13,501 nt of DNA from NCBI GenBank assembly GCA_019136175.1, contig JAGVUS010000399.1:1-13501 (forward strand). Reading direction: 5' to 3'. The first letter of the stretch is position 1; each line of letters starts with the position of its first letter. Both the position numbers and the translations under genes were made by a program. The stretch is from Chloroflexota bacterium. GTDB lineage: Bacteria; Chloroflexota; Anaerolineae; Anaerolineales; Anaerolineaceae. Below the pieces are notes generated by a model. It did no database searches. It had not been told where the DNA came from and was given only the letters and a program-made list of their open reading frames with translations. This document shows, one piece after another, positions 1 to 7,511 of this stretch.

Positions 1-978
1 TATGTCTGTCACCAGGCACTGGCGGAAATTTACAAGCGGCAATCCAACTGGGAACATGCCCTGTACCATTTTGAACAATTCCACACCCTCAAGGAAAGCG
101 TGTATAACGAACAAACCCATCGCCGTATCCGTAACTACGAAATCAGCTACCAGGTGGAGGTGGCGCGCCGGGAAGCAGAAATCCAGGAATACCGCAATAT
201 TGCCCTGCAGCGAGAGATTGCCGAGCAAGCCCGCGCCGAGCAGGCACTCTCACAGGTGAACGCTGAATTGCGGGCACGCATCCAGGAACGCGATGACCTG
301 ATCCAGGAACTGGAAGCTTTTTCACACACCGTGGCACACGATCTGAAGAACCCGCTCCAAACCCTGACGTTTTCTGCACAAATCCTGTTGCGCACCATTT
401 CCCCAGAAAATTCCGGGCTGGCTGGCTATGCTCAAACCATCCTGGATACCTGTAAAAGCATGAACACGATCATCGATGAATTACTGCTGCTGGCTTCTGT
501 ACGGCGGGAGGATATCCTGCCCCAGCCAGTTGAGATGAAATCCGTCATTGACCAGGCACTCAAGCGGCTGGATGCGTTGGTACAGGAACATCAGCCAGTC
601 ATTCAGCTGTCCGGGGAATTCCCGGAGGCGTTGGGATATGCACCCTGGCTGGAAGATGTGTGGGCAAACCTGATTGCAAATGCCATCCAGTACGGTGGTA
701 CACCTCCATTAATCATTATTTCTGCTGACCAACAGCCCGATTCCATGGTCCGGTTTTCGATTCAGGATAATGGGAATGGCATCAAACCCGAGGACCAGGA
801 ATCCCTGTTTACCGCGTTTTCCCAGGGGCGGAAATCCGGGCGGCGCGGACACGGATTGGGCTTATCCATTGTCCAGCGGATTGTGAGTAAACTGGGGGGG
901 GAGGTTATGGTTCAAAGTACAAATGAACCCGGCATGGGAAGTGTTTTTTCATTCACATTGCCACAAAACACAAAATAA
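1..978 (+). CDS. TPR-containing cytosolic sensor histidine kinase (5' end outside window)
   Basis: The frame is open from base 1, so the true start lies upstream; the GTG at 100 is an internal Val. Counting residues from base 1, 7-32 look like the last TPR helix pair (ALAEIYKRQSNWEHAL). Next come a charged coiled coil (about 34-103), a HisKA domain with H-box HDLKNP (phospho-acceptor His113), and a HATPase domain with N-box (NLIANAIQYG, 223-232), G1 box DNGNG (256-260) and G2 box GHGLGLSIV (283-291). No membrane segment is visible in this part, so it is probably cytosolic, with the TPR array sensing a partner protein; that role is inferred. The 'YNEQTHRRIRNYEISYQ' stretch resembles linkers that follow TPRs in signalling proteins. 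No response regulator lies nearby. A run of eight G at 894-901 sits inside the catalytic domain. Kinase identity is secure; the signal is unknown. Confidence 0.93.
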   Translation, partial: YVCHQALAEIYKRQSNWEHALYHFEQFHTLKESVYNEQTHRRIRNYEISYQVEVARREAEIQEYRNIALQREIAEQARAEQALSQVNAELRARIQERDDLIQELEAFSHTVAHDLKNPLQTLTFSAQILLRTISPENSGLAGYAQTILDTCKSMNTIIDELLLLASVRREDILPQPVEMKSVIDQALKRLDALVQEHQPVIQLSGEFPEALGYAPWLEDVWANLIANAIQYGGTPPLIIISADQQPDSMVRFSIQDNGNGIKPEDQESLFTAFSQGRKSGRRGHGLGLSIVQRIVSKLGGEVMVQSTNEPGMGSVFSFTLPQNTK

Positions 979-1022
979 AGGACAAATCCCGCCATTTTTT
1001 CTTTCCCCAACCGTTGATTGGC

Positions 1023-1051
1023 TTGCCAGTTCATCCTGTGCGTGTTATGAT
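1023..1051 (+). promoter_or_regulatory. Sigma-70-like promoter ahead of the Thr/Pro-rich protein and M42 gene run
   Basis: A -35 box TTGCCA (1023-1028, five of six consensus bases) is followed after exactly 17 bases by -10 box TATGAT (1046-1051, five of six). An extended -10 TG lies at 1043-1044. Transcription would start near 1058, 17 bases before the ATG at 1075, leaving room for the GAGG ribosome site at 1063-1066. The genes downstream to 7511 are close enough to be co-transcribed from here. Confidence 0.6.
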
Positions 1052-1074
1052 GATAATCTCTTGAGGTATCAAGG

Positions 1075-1482
1075 ATGAGCCTTCGAGCCCAGCAAACCAG
1101 TCGCACACGATCCACCCTGATCATCATCATCCTGGCAACCATCCCCTGCTACTGCCTGGGACTGGTTGTGTTGCTCGTTGGCAGGGAAATTCAAAAAGCA
1201 TCCAACCTGCCCACCGCCACCCCGTCACCTTCCAACACGCCAGTGGTCATTCAAACCCTCCCCGCCACCATCACACCGTTTCAATTTCCAACCGAAACGC
1301 AGACTCCCACGCCGACACTCACCGTAACTCCATCCCAGACTCTGACGCCATTCCTCCCGCCAACCCGGACCGCCACACAAACCCCCACGATGACAATCGA
1401 ACCAACAGTAACATCAACACCAACCGAAGCTCCCCCCACACCAACAATGACACCGACCCCTGAGTCGGATGATAATCCATAA
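1075..1482 (+). CDS. Small membrane-anchored protein with Thr/Pro-rich tail, function unknown
   Basis: This 135-residue protein has a short basic N-terminus, one hydrophobic helix (about 15-36, starting LIIIILATIP) and then about 95 residues made almost only of Thr, Pro and Ser with a few hydrophobics, ending ESDDNP. The helix is probably a signal anchor that leaves the tail outside the cell; two Cys (25 and 27) lie within the helix and do not form a convincing lipobox. Similar Thr/Pro tails act as wall-spanning or O-glycosylated stalks in other Chloroflexota proteins (family knowledge), but here no folded domain follows. The start is supported by GAGG eight bases upstream and by the promoter. 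It ends 23 bases before the first M42 gene and may be the first gene of that operon. The gene is probably real, since it has its own promoter and ribosome site, but its function cannot be assigned. Confidence 0.7.
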   Translation: MSLRAQQTSRTRSTLIIIILATIPCYCLGLVVLLVGREIQKASNLPTATPSPSNTPVVIQTLPATITPFQFPTETQTPTPTLTVTPSQTLTPFLPPTRTATQTPTMTIEPTVTSTPTEAPPTPTMTPTPESDDNP

Positions 1483-1505
1483 CCTGACAACACGGACACA
1501 ATCAC

Positions 1506-2576
1506 ATGACACTTGAATTAATTCCATTTCTCAAACAAATGCTTTCGCTGCCCGGATTATCGGGCAACGAAGCACCCATCCGCGAGGTGATAGCCGATGC
1601 CTGGCGCCCCTTTGTGGATGAAATCAGCACCAGCCCGCTGGGCAGCCTGCATGGCTTGCGGCGCGGCCAGGCTGCGGAACCCCGTCCACGGATCCTGCTG
1701 GCAGCTCACATGGATGCCATTGGCTTGATGGTTACCGGAATTGCAGATGGATTCCTGCGCTTTACGGAAATTGGCGGGATTGATCCCCGCATCCTTCCCG
1801 GGCAAGCCGTAATTGTTCATGGGCAGAAAGACCTCCCTGCCATCGTAGTACAACCTGCAGACCGGCTGGTAAAACCTGAACATGGGGGATCCCCCCTGCC
1901 AATGAGTGACCTCCTGATTGATACCGGCTTGCTGCCTGATGAAGTCAAGTCACTGATTAAAGTGGGAGACCTGGTTTCCTTTGCAATTCAGCCCACCGAA
2001 CTGAGCGAGAATATCCTTTATGGTCACAGCCAGGACAACCGGGCTTCTGTTGCAGTCATTACCGCCTGCCTGTTGGAACTTCAGCACATCCGCCATGATT
2101 GGGATGTCTGGGCTGTTGCCACAACCCAGGAGGAAGAAACCCTGGGCGGAGGTTACACCTCCCCGTTTGCAATCCGCCCCACTGTTGCCGTGGCGATTGA
2201 TGTCACATTTGCCAAAGGTCCGGGAGCCAATGATTGGCGCGCTTTTGGCTTGGGGAAGGGTCCCACGCTGGGATTTGGACCAAACATCCATCCTGCGCTC
2301 CACAACCGCTTTAAATCCGTTGCCGAAAAGCTGGATATTCCACACCAGGTGGAAATCATGCCGCGTCACTCGGGCACGGATGCATTTGCCATGCAAGTCG
2401 TTGCAGAAGGAATTCCATCAATGGTGATAGGCATCCCCCTGCGCTACATGCATACCCCGGTTGAAATGGTTTCTGTGAAAGATATTGAGCGAGCTGGTCA
2501 CCTGCTTGCCCAGGTGATTGCCGGTTTAGCCGCTGAAGATGTTAATTCCATTCGTTGGGAGGATACCAATGACTGA
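1506..2576 (+). CDS. M42-family metallo-aminopeptidase, first of three (divergent copy)
   Basis: At 356 residues this is normal length for M42 (COG1363) cytosolic di-metal aminopeptidases, which trim N-terminal residues from peptides and assemble into TET-like dodecamers in characterised members. All expected metal ligands and the catalytic Glu can be placed: His68 (AAHMD), bridging Asp177 (SQDNR), Glu209-Glu210 (TQEE), Asp232 (AIDVT) and His316 (RYMHTP). The HSGTDA motif is at 288-293. It differs from its two neighbours in several signature spots: AHMDAIG instead of AHMDEIG, QEEETLGGG instead of QEEVGLRGA, and a degraded D-x-x-G-N turn (SPLGSL, 43-48). It may have different substrate preference or be a structural partner in a mixed complex (inference). 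No strong ribosome site precedes the ATG. It overlaps the next gene by eight bases. Confidence 0.93.
   Translation: MTLELIPFLKQMLSLPGLSGNEAPIREVIADAWRPFVDEISTSPLGSLHGLRRGQAAEPRPRILLAAHMDAIGLMVTGIADGFLRFTEIGGIDPRILPGQAVIVHGQKDLPAIVVQPADRLVKPEHGGSPLPMSDLLIDTGLLPDEVKSLIKVGDLVSFAIQPTELSENILYGHSQDNRASVAVITACLLELQHIRHDWDVWAVATTQEEETLGGGYTSPFAIRPTVAVAIDVTFAKGPGANDWRAFGLGKGPTLGFGPNIHPALHNRFKSVAEKLDIPHQVEIMPRHSGTDAFAMQVVAEGIPSMVIGIPLRYMHTPVEMVSVKDIERAGHLLAQVIAGLAAEDVNSIRWEDTND
2557..2562 (+). promoter_or_regulatory. Ribosome binding site fixing the start of the second M42 gene
   Basis: GGGAGG lies six bases upstream of the ATG at 2569, inside the end of the preceding gene. An in-frame ATG at 2539 would add ten residues (MLIPFVGRIP) but has no such site and would lengthen the overlap. 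The 2569 start gives the compact ATGACTGA stop/start overlap typical of translational coupling. Confidence 0.75.
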
Positions 2577-3651
2577 ATCAACCCCCCTGTCCCTCCCCGA
2601 GATTGGCGTGGAACAGATCGCCCTGTTGGAACGGCTGTCCAATGCTGTTGCCGTATCCGGTGATGAGAGCGAAGTCCGGGCAATTGTTCTTGATGCTGTA
2701 AAACCACTGGCAGATGAATGCAGCGTGGATGCCCTGGGCAATGTACTGGTGACAAAACGGGCACAGGTGGAAAATCCGCTGCGGGTTATGCTGGCTGCCC
2801 ACATGGATGAAATCGGCTTTATGCTCGTCCAGGATGACGATAATGGACTGTACCAGTTCCAGGTGGTGGGAGGGATTGACACCCGCCAGCTGCCTGGAAA
2901 GCCCGTCTGGGTGGGCAGGAAACATATCCCGGGCGTAATTGGAGCCAAACCAATTCACTTGCAGGAAGCTGGTGAAAGCGGGCGCACCATTCCGCTGGAC
3001 GCACTGCGGATTGATGTTGGTCCTGGAAACGGCGGCAAGGTAAAACCCGGAGACCGGGCAACTTTTGCAACCTCCTTCCAGCAAATCGGTCCCTCGCTGA
3101 TTGGAAAAGCGTTGGATGACCGGTTGGGAGTTGCCACCCTGATTGAACTGTTAAAACATGCACCCGGGAACGTGGAACTGCTGCTGGCTTTCACTGTCCA
3201 GGAGGAAGTTGGTCTGCGGGGTGCCCGTGTGGCAGGCTACGCATTCAATCCCGACCTGGCAATCGCCGTGGATTCCACGCCTGCCATGGACATGCCCATG
3301 TGGGATGGCAGCGAAAACAACCGGTATAACACCCGCCTGGATGCAGGACCAGCCATTTACATCGCGGATTCCTCCACCCTGGCAGATCCGCGGCTGGTGC
3401 GGCACCTGGCAGGCACTGGAGACCGGTTTGGCATTCCCTACCAATTCCGTCAACCTGGCGGCGGCGGGACGGATGCCGGTGCAATTCACACCCGCCGGGC
3501 GGGAATTCCATCCGTGTCCGTCTCGGTACCGGGGCGGTATGCCCACACCGCGGTGCTGGTCACCCGGTTCAATGATTGGAAAAATACCTTGCAGCTACTG
3601 CACGCAGCCATCCAGACAATGACCCCAGCGCTCCTCTCGGAACTGCGCTGA
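2569..3651 (+). CDS. M42-family metallo-aminopeptidase, second of three
   Basis: This 360-residue M42 aminopeptidase is predicted to be cytosolic with two metal ions and to cleave amino acids from peptide N-termini. Visible ligands are His78 (AAHMDEIG), bridging Asp183 (GKALDDRLG), Glu212-Glu213 (VQEEVGLRGA), Asp235 (AVDST) and His326 (RYAHT). A GGGGTDA motif sits at 297-303. It has about ten extra N-terminal residues compared with the third copy. After the last ligand His it reads HTAVLV, where its neighbours have H-[ST]-P-x-E-M, so the C-terminal active-site loop differs. The start at 2569 is chosen from the GGGAGG site; the stop of the previous gene overlaps the start, so translation is probably coupled. 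A 49-base gap separates it from the third copy. Family assignment is firm; substrate preference cannot be read. Confidence 0.94.
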   Translation: MTESTPLSLPEIGVEQIALLERLSNAVAVSGDESEVRAIVLDAVKPLADECSVDALGNVLVTKRAQVENPLRVMLAAHMDEIGFMLVQDDDNGLYQFQVVGGIDTRQLPGKPVWVGRKHIPGVIGAKPIHLQEAGESGRTIPLDALRIDVGPGNGGKVKPGDRATFATSFQQIGPSLIGKALDDRLGVATLIELLKHAPGNVELLLAFTVQEEVGLRGARVAGYAFNPDLAIAVDSTPAMDMPMWDGSENNRYNTRLDAGPAIYIADSSTLADPRLVRHLAGTGDRFGIPYQFRQPGGGGTDAGAIHTRRAGIPSVSVSVPGRYAHTAVLVTRFNDWKNTLQLLHAAIQTMTPALLSELR

Positions 3652-3700
3652 TAACAAGTCAAAAAAGAACATCAAATACCATCCGGGATTTGGAGACTCC

Positions 3701-4699
3701 ATGAAAGAATTAATTAAAAAAATGGTTGAAGTTGTTGGACCTTCAGGATTTGAAGGCGCGATTCGTGATGTCATTCGAACTGAAATTGCCAGCCACGTGG
3801 ATGATATCCAGGTGGATGCCATGGGAAACCTGGTTGCCCGCAAGGGACAGAAAAGTCCCGGCGGCATCCGGATCATGCTGGCTGCCCACATGGATGAGAT
3901 CGGCGTCCTGGCGACCCACGTGGAAGAAAACGGATTTGTCCGCTTCACCACGGTGGGTGGGGTCCGACCGCATACCCTGCTGGGTGGGCGGGTGATCTTT
4001 GTCAATGGCACACGCGGCGTGATTGGCGGTGAACGCCTGGAAAGCCCTGGCAGCCTGCACTCCTTTGAGCAGATGTTTATCGACGTTGGGGCAACCAGTC
4101 GGGAAACCTGTCCGGTGAAAGTGGGGGATTTTGCCGGATTTGATCGTCCGTTTGCTGACTATGGCGACCGGTTGACCAGCAAGGCAATGGATGACCGCGT
4201 GGGCGTGGCTGTCCTGGTGGAAGTCCTGCGCACGATGGAAAGTTCACCCAATGAAGTGTACTTCGTATTCAGCACCCAGGAAGAGGTGGGACTGCGGGGT
4301 GCCACCACTGCCGCCTATGCAGTAGATCCCGATCTGGGCATTTCAGTGGATGTCACCGGAACCGGTGATACCCCCAAAGGCTCCCGGATGGAAGTCAGCC
4401 TGGGCAAAGGTCCTGCCATCAAGGTACGGGACGGCGGCATGATTTCTGACCCGCGGGTGGTGCAATGGATGGTGCGCAGTGCGGAAGCGTCGGGGCTGCC
4501 CTATCAACTGGAAGTGCTCGAAGGCGGAACAACCGACGCCCGCGCCATGCAGTTGACCCGCGCCGGGGTTCCTGCTGGCTGTGTATCCATTCCATGCCGC
4601 TACATTCACAGTCCATCCGAAATGGTGGACATCCATGATGTACAAAATGCAGTCAAGCTGCTGGTCGCATTAATCAGCCAGCCCGTTAGCCTGGGATAA
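3701..4699 (+). CDS. M42-family metallo-aminopeptidase, third of three (most canonical copy)
   Basis: At 332 residues this copy matches the M42 consensus most closely. Ligands are His63 (AAHMDEIG), bridging Asp164 (SKAMDDRVG), Glu194-Glu195 (TQEEVGLRGA), Asp217 (SVDVT) and His303 (RYIHSPSEM). The N-terminus (GPSGFEGAIRDVI) and the DAMGNLVA turn (39-46) are typical of the FrvX/YsdC/CelM type. GGAG at 3692-3695, five bases before the ATG, supports the start. The stop shares one base with the start of the next gene (TAATG), indicating coupling to the lipoprotein. The predicted job is cytosolic peptide trimming. Glucanase labels sometimes given to this family (CelM) are historical and should not be taken as function. 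Confidence 0.95.
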   Translation: MKELIKKMVEVVGPSGFEGAIRDVIRTEIASHVDDIQVDAMGNLVARKGQKSPGGIRIMLAAHMDEIGVLATHVEENGFVRFTTVGGVRPHTLLGGRVIFVNGTRGVIGGERLESPGSLHSFEQMFIDVGATSRETCPVKVGDFAGFDRPFADYGDRLTSKAMDDRVGVAVLVEVLRTMESSPNEVYFVFSTQEEVGLRGATTAAYAVDPDLGISVDVTGTGDTPKGSRMEVSLGKGPAIKVRDGGMISDPRVVQWMVRSAEASGLPYQLEVLEGGTTDARAMQLTRAGVPAGCVSIPCRYIHSPSEMVDIHDVQNAVKLLVALISQPVSLG

Positions 4700-6039
4700 T
4701 GTCCATCAGAGTTCCGCCTGACCGGAGAATTTCCATCCCGGCTCGAGCCGGACTCTTGATTCTCATCCTGGGAATGGCATTGTTGGGCGGTTGTGATTCC
4801 TTCAGCCTGCCAGATTGGCTGCAGGACAACCGCCCGACTGCCACAATCTCCCTGCCGCCCACACCAACCACATCAGCAACCAGGGAAGTCGTCCAACCAA
4901 CCGCCACCCCATCCGGTCCCATCACGTTAACCGTATGGGTTCCTCCCCGCTTTCAACCGGACATGGATACACCCGAAGGATTATTGCTCGCCCGGCAATT
5001 GCAACAATTTGAAGAGGACAACCCGGGCATCCTGGTCAATATTCGGGTTAAGGATGAAACCGGCTCCAATGGACTGCTGGAAACGCTCATGATTACCCGG
5101 CTGGCAGCCCCAGCCGCAGTCCCTTCGCTGGTGATTTTGCCCCGCAGCGATATGGAAATGGCTGCCAGCAAGGATGCCATCCTCCCACTGGAAGGTGTGA
5201 CTGAAATCATGGAGGATCCGGACTGGTATCCATATACCCGGCAATTGGCTGTTACAGAAAACGCCCTGTATGGGTTCCCGTTCGCTGGTGAAGGATTGCT
5301 TCTCCTCCGCCGACCGGCAAGGACCACCAGTGCACCCCGAACCTGGGAGGAACTGATTCTCTGGAATGAAAAAGTGGTCTTTGCTGGAAGCGACCCCAAT
5401 GGGATGCTGCCCATGTTCATCTACCAGGCGTATGGCGGTTCAATTGCAGATGACGAAGGACATCCCGGTCTGCAAATGTCCCCCCTGACCCAAACCCTGG
5501 ATGTATTTAACCGCGCTGCACAGCAGAATGTATTTACAGAAATATCCAAACCATTCCAGACGGAAGAGCAGGCATGGCAGGCATACAAGGATTTGATTGC
5601 CGATGCTGCCATTACTTCGTCCACAGTCTACTTGGCGAATCCGCCTGCAGATACAGCGGCAGTACCGCTCCCATCCATCAACGGTTCACAAGTTGGTGGG
5701 TTGGATGGCTGGGTTATTTGTATGACTGACACGCTGCCGGAGCGGCGGGCGCTTGCACTGCGGCTGGCTGAATCCCTGGTGGATGCCACCTTCCAGGCAC
5801 AATGGTCAGAGGAAGCCGGATACCTGCCAACCCGTCCATCCGCGCTTGCTGCTTGGAAAAACCAATCCTTTCAAAATTTATTGAACAGCTTCCTGCCAAC
5901 TGCCCCGGCAATTCCGGATGCCGTGTTCACATCCCGTCTGGGTCCCATCTTGAAAGACGCAACCCTCCAGGTACTGGATCGGAATCTTTCCCCCATCCAG
6001 GCAGCACAGGAAGCCCTCAAACAACTGGGGACACAGTGA
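4699..6039 (+). CDS. Solute-binding lipoprotein (ABC family 1 type), without transporter partners
   Basis: The 446-residue product has a basic N-terminus, a hydrophobic stretch (18-30) and lipobox LGGC with lipidation at Cys32. A Thr/Pro linker (about 43-73) follows, then a two-lobed extracellular solute-binding fold. Supporting segments are ITLTVWVPP (75-83), LARQLQQFEEDNPGI (97-111), TWEELI and a C-terminal 'LAESLVDATFQAQWSEEAGYLPTRP' region cut here into its recognisable parts: QAQWSEEAGYLPT resembles the conserved end of family 1 binding proteins. The ligand is probably a sugar, but this is uncertain. The start overlaps the preceding stop by one base (TAATG); no strong ribosome site is seen, so translation likely depends on coupling. 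No permease or ATPase gene follows. It may serve a transporter encoded elsewhere or act as a sensor. Confidence 0.85.
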   Translation: MSIRVPPDRRISIPARAGLLILILGMALLGGCDSFSLPDWLQDNRPTATISLPPTPTTSATREVVQPTATPSGPITLTVWVPPRFQPDMDTPEGLLLARQLQQFEEDNPGILVNIRVKDETGSNGLLETLMITRLAAPAAVPSLVILPRSDMEMAASKDAILPLEGVTEIMEDPDWYPYTRQLAVTENALYGFPFAGEGLLLLRRPARTTSAPRTWEELILWNEKVVFAGSDPNGMLPMFIYQAYGGSIADDEGHPGLQMSPLTQTLDVFNRAAQQNVFTEISKPFQTEEQAWQAYKDLIADAAITSSTVYLANPPADTAAVPLPSINGSQVGGLDGWVICMTDTLPERRALALRLAESLVDATFQAQWSEEAGYLPTRPSALAAWKNQSFQNLLNSFLPTAPAIPDAVFTSRLGPILKDATLQVLDRNLSPIQAAQEALKQLGTQ

Positions 6040-6040
6040 A

Positions 6041-6340
6041 ATGAAACCAATCCGCGACCGCTTTCCCCGTCCCAGTGAACATTTCTGGCATCGCATCCTT
6101 CCAGCCAGCACCATCATCATGGTCAGCCTGGTTTTTCTGTTTGCAATCGTTGCCTGGTCTGAGCCTCTGCCGGGTGCAGGATCCAGTGGATCAAATTCCC
6201 CGCAGAATCCCAACCAGACAGATGGATTGGTCCTGGGTGGAATTGTCCTGATTATCATCATCCTGGGGGGAACACTGGGCGTCCTGGGCGCTCAATCTCC
6301 AGCAACAACCCCTCGTAAATCCACCAAAACCGGGAAATAA
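6041..6340 (+). CDS. Small two-helix membrane protein, function unknown
   Basis: This 99-residue protein has two hydrophobic helices, about 22-40 (PASTIIMVSLVFLFAIVAW) and 63-85 (LVLGGIVLIIIILGG). They are joined by a Gly/Ser/Asn/Pro-rich loop and end in a basic tail (PRKSTKTGK). Basic residues at both ends suggest both termini are cytoplasmic with the loop outside. The gene begins one base after the lipoprotein stop and ends four bases before the AI-2E-family gene, so it is almost certainly co-transcribed. GGGGA at 6027-6031 could serve as ribosome site. I do not recognise the family. Its position suggests an accessory to one of its membrane or surface neighbours. Confidence 0.75.
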   Translation: MKPIRDRFPRPSEHFWHRILPASTIIMVSLVFLFAIVAWSEPLPGAGSSGSNSPQNPNQTDGLVLGGIVLIIIILGGTLGVLGAQSPATTPRKSTKTGK

Positions 6341-6344
6341 CCCC

Positions 6345-7511
6345 ATGGAAGAACGCAGCTTCCCCACATGGTCATGGCAAACAAAACTGGTCGTCAGCCT
6401 GCTCCTGCTGGTGGGGCTGGGGTTTCTTTTCTATAAATTCAGTTCTGCCATCGGTCCGGTTGTCCTCGCACTGATTTTTGCCTATATATTATCCCCGCTG
6501 GTCAACCGGCTTCAAAAAGGATTGCACTGCCCGCGCTGGCTGGCGGTATTGATTGTGTACATCCTCTTCCTGGTGATCATCGGACTGGCTCTCTGGCTTG
6601 TCATCCCCATGCTGATTGACCAGGCTCGCCGGTTCGTGCAAAGCATCACAACGTTATTGCAAAACCTGGAGGATATTGTTGGAGACGGAATTTCAATCGG
6701 ACCTTTCTTTATCAACCAGAGCCTGATTTTTGAACAGGCATCCACATCCCTCCAAAGCGCTCTCCAGCCCATGCTGGGACAAACCATCAACATTGTTGGA
6801 AGTGTTCTCTCTTCATTACTATGGGTTGTATTCATCCTGATCATCTCCTTCTACCTGGTCAAAGACGGCAGGGCGATCTTTGATTGGTTTGAGAAACTGG
6901 TCCTGCCGGCATTCCGCCCGATTTACCGGCAGCTGCTCGGAGAACTGAATATTATCTGGTCCGCCTTCTTTCGCGGTCAGCTCCTGCTTGCCCTGATCGT
7001 GTCCGTCATCCTGACCGTGGAGGGATTGGTTATCGGTCTGCCATATGCCCTGGTGATGGGGATCATCGGTGGCTTGATGGAATTTCTCCCCAGCGTTGGA
7101 CATGGAATCTGGCTGGTGCTGGCTTCGCTGCTCGCCCTGATCCTGGGATCCACCTGGCTGCCAATTCCAAACTGGGCATTTTTCCTATTGATCCTAATGA
7201 TCCACCTCGTTTTTACCCAGTTTGACCTGAACTATCTGATCCCGCGCGTCATTGGGCGCAGTGTACACCTGCCCCCATTGGTGGTAATTCTGGGAATTGT
7301 GGCAGGTGCCGCGGTAGCAGGTGTGATGGGGGTTGTACTGGCAGCACCTACCATTGCATCCTTAAGAGTCCTTGGGCGTTATATCTATGCGCAGCTATTT
7401 GGCAATCCCGATTTAACCCGGGAACCTTCCGCTCCACCCCTGCCACCACCCGATCCATACTGGTGGCAAAAACGAATTCCACCGGCGATCCGGCGGAACC
7501 GACCTCATTAA
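6345..7511 (+). CDS. AI-2E family (PerM/YdbI/TqsA-like) membrane transporter
   Basis: This 388-residue polytopic protein has about eight hydrophobic segments: roughly 14-30, 33-52, 66-90, 150-173, 210-230, 233-247, 252-270, 278-295 and 308-338, some possibly re-entrant. A soluble stretch (95-145) lies after the third. The C-terminal signature YLIPRVIGRSVHLPPLVV (297-314), followed by GVMGVVLAAP (326-335), is diagnostic for the family. Characterised members export quorum signal AI-2 or act as ion/proton antiporters, so the name does not fix the substrate; no luxS or quorum gene is nearby. The tail (360-388) is Pro-rich and basic. The gene lies four bases after the two-helix protein, and its stop shares TTAA with the convergent phosphodiesterase gene. 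Family call is strong, substrate unknown. Confidence 0.93.
   Translation: MEERSFPTWSWQTKLVVSLLLLVGLGFLFYKFSSAIGPVVLALIFAYILSPLVNRLQKGLHCPRWLAVLIVYILFLVIIGLALWLVIPMLIDQARRFVQSITTLLQNLEDIVGDGISIGPFFINQSLIFEQASTSLQSALQPMLGQTINIVGSVLSSLLWVVFILIISFYLVKDGRAIFDWFEKLVLPAFRPIYRQLLGELNIIWSAFFRGQLLLALIVSVILTVEGLVIGLPYALVMGIIGGLMEFLPSVGHGIWLVLASLLALILGSTWLPIPNWAFFLLILMIHLVFTQFDLNYLIPRVIGRSVHLPPLVVILGIVAGAAVAGVMGVVLAAPTIASLRVLGRYIYAQLFGNPDLTREPSAPPLPPPDPYWWQKRIPPAIRRNRPH

Noticed and set aside
1281..1505. Val/Gly-rich open frames on the - strand
   Set aside because: They are the complement of the Thr/Pro-rich coding tract. The repeated ACN/CCN codons remove stops from the opposite strand.
1884..1895. 12-bp palindrome GGGGGATCCCCC
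   Set aside because: It is a short symmetric stretch inside the first M42 gene, encoding ordinary sequence (HGGSPL). There is no second copy and no sign of insertion.
2539..2568. Upstream start for the second M42 gene
   Set aside because: The ATG at 2539 has no ribosome site, while 2569 has GGGAGG six bases upstream and gives a normal N-terminus.
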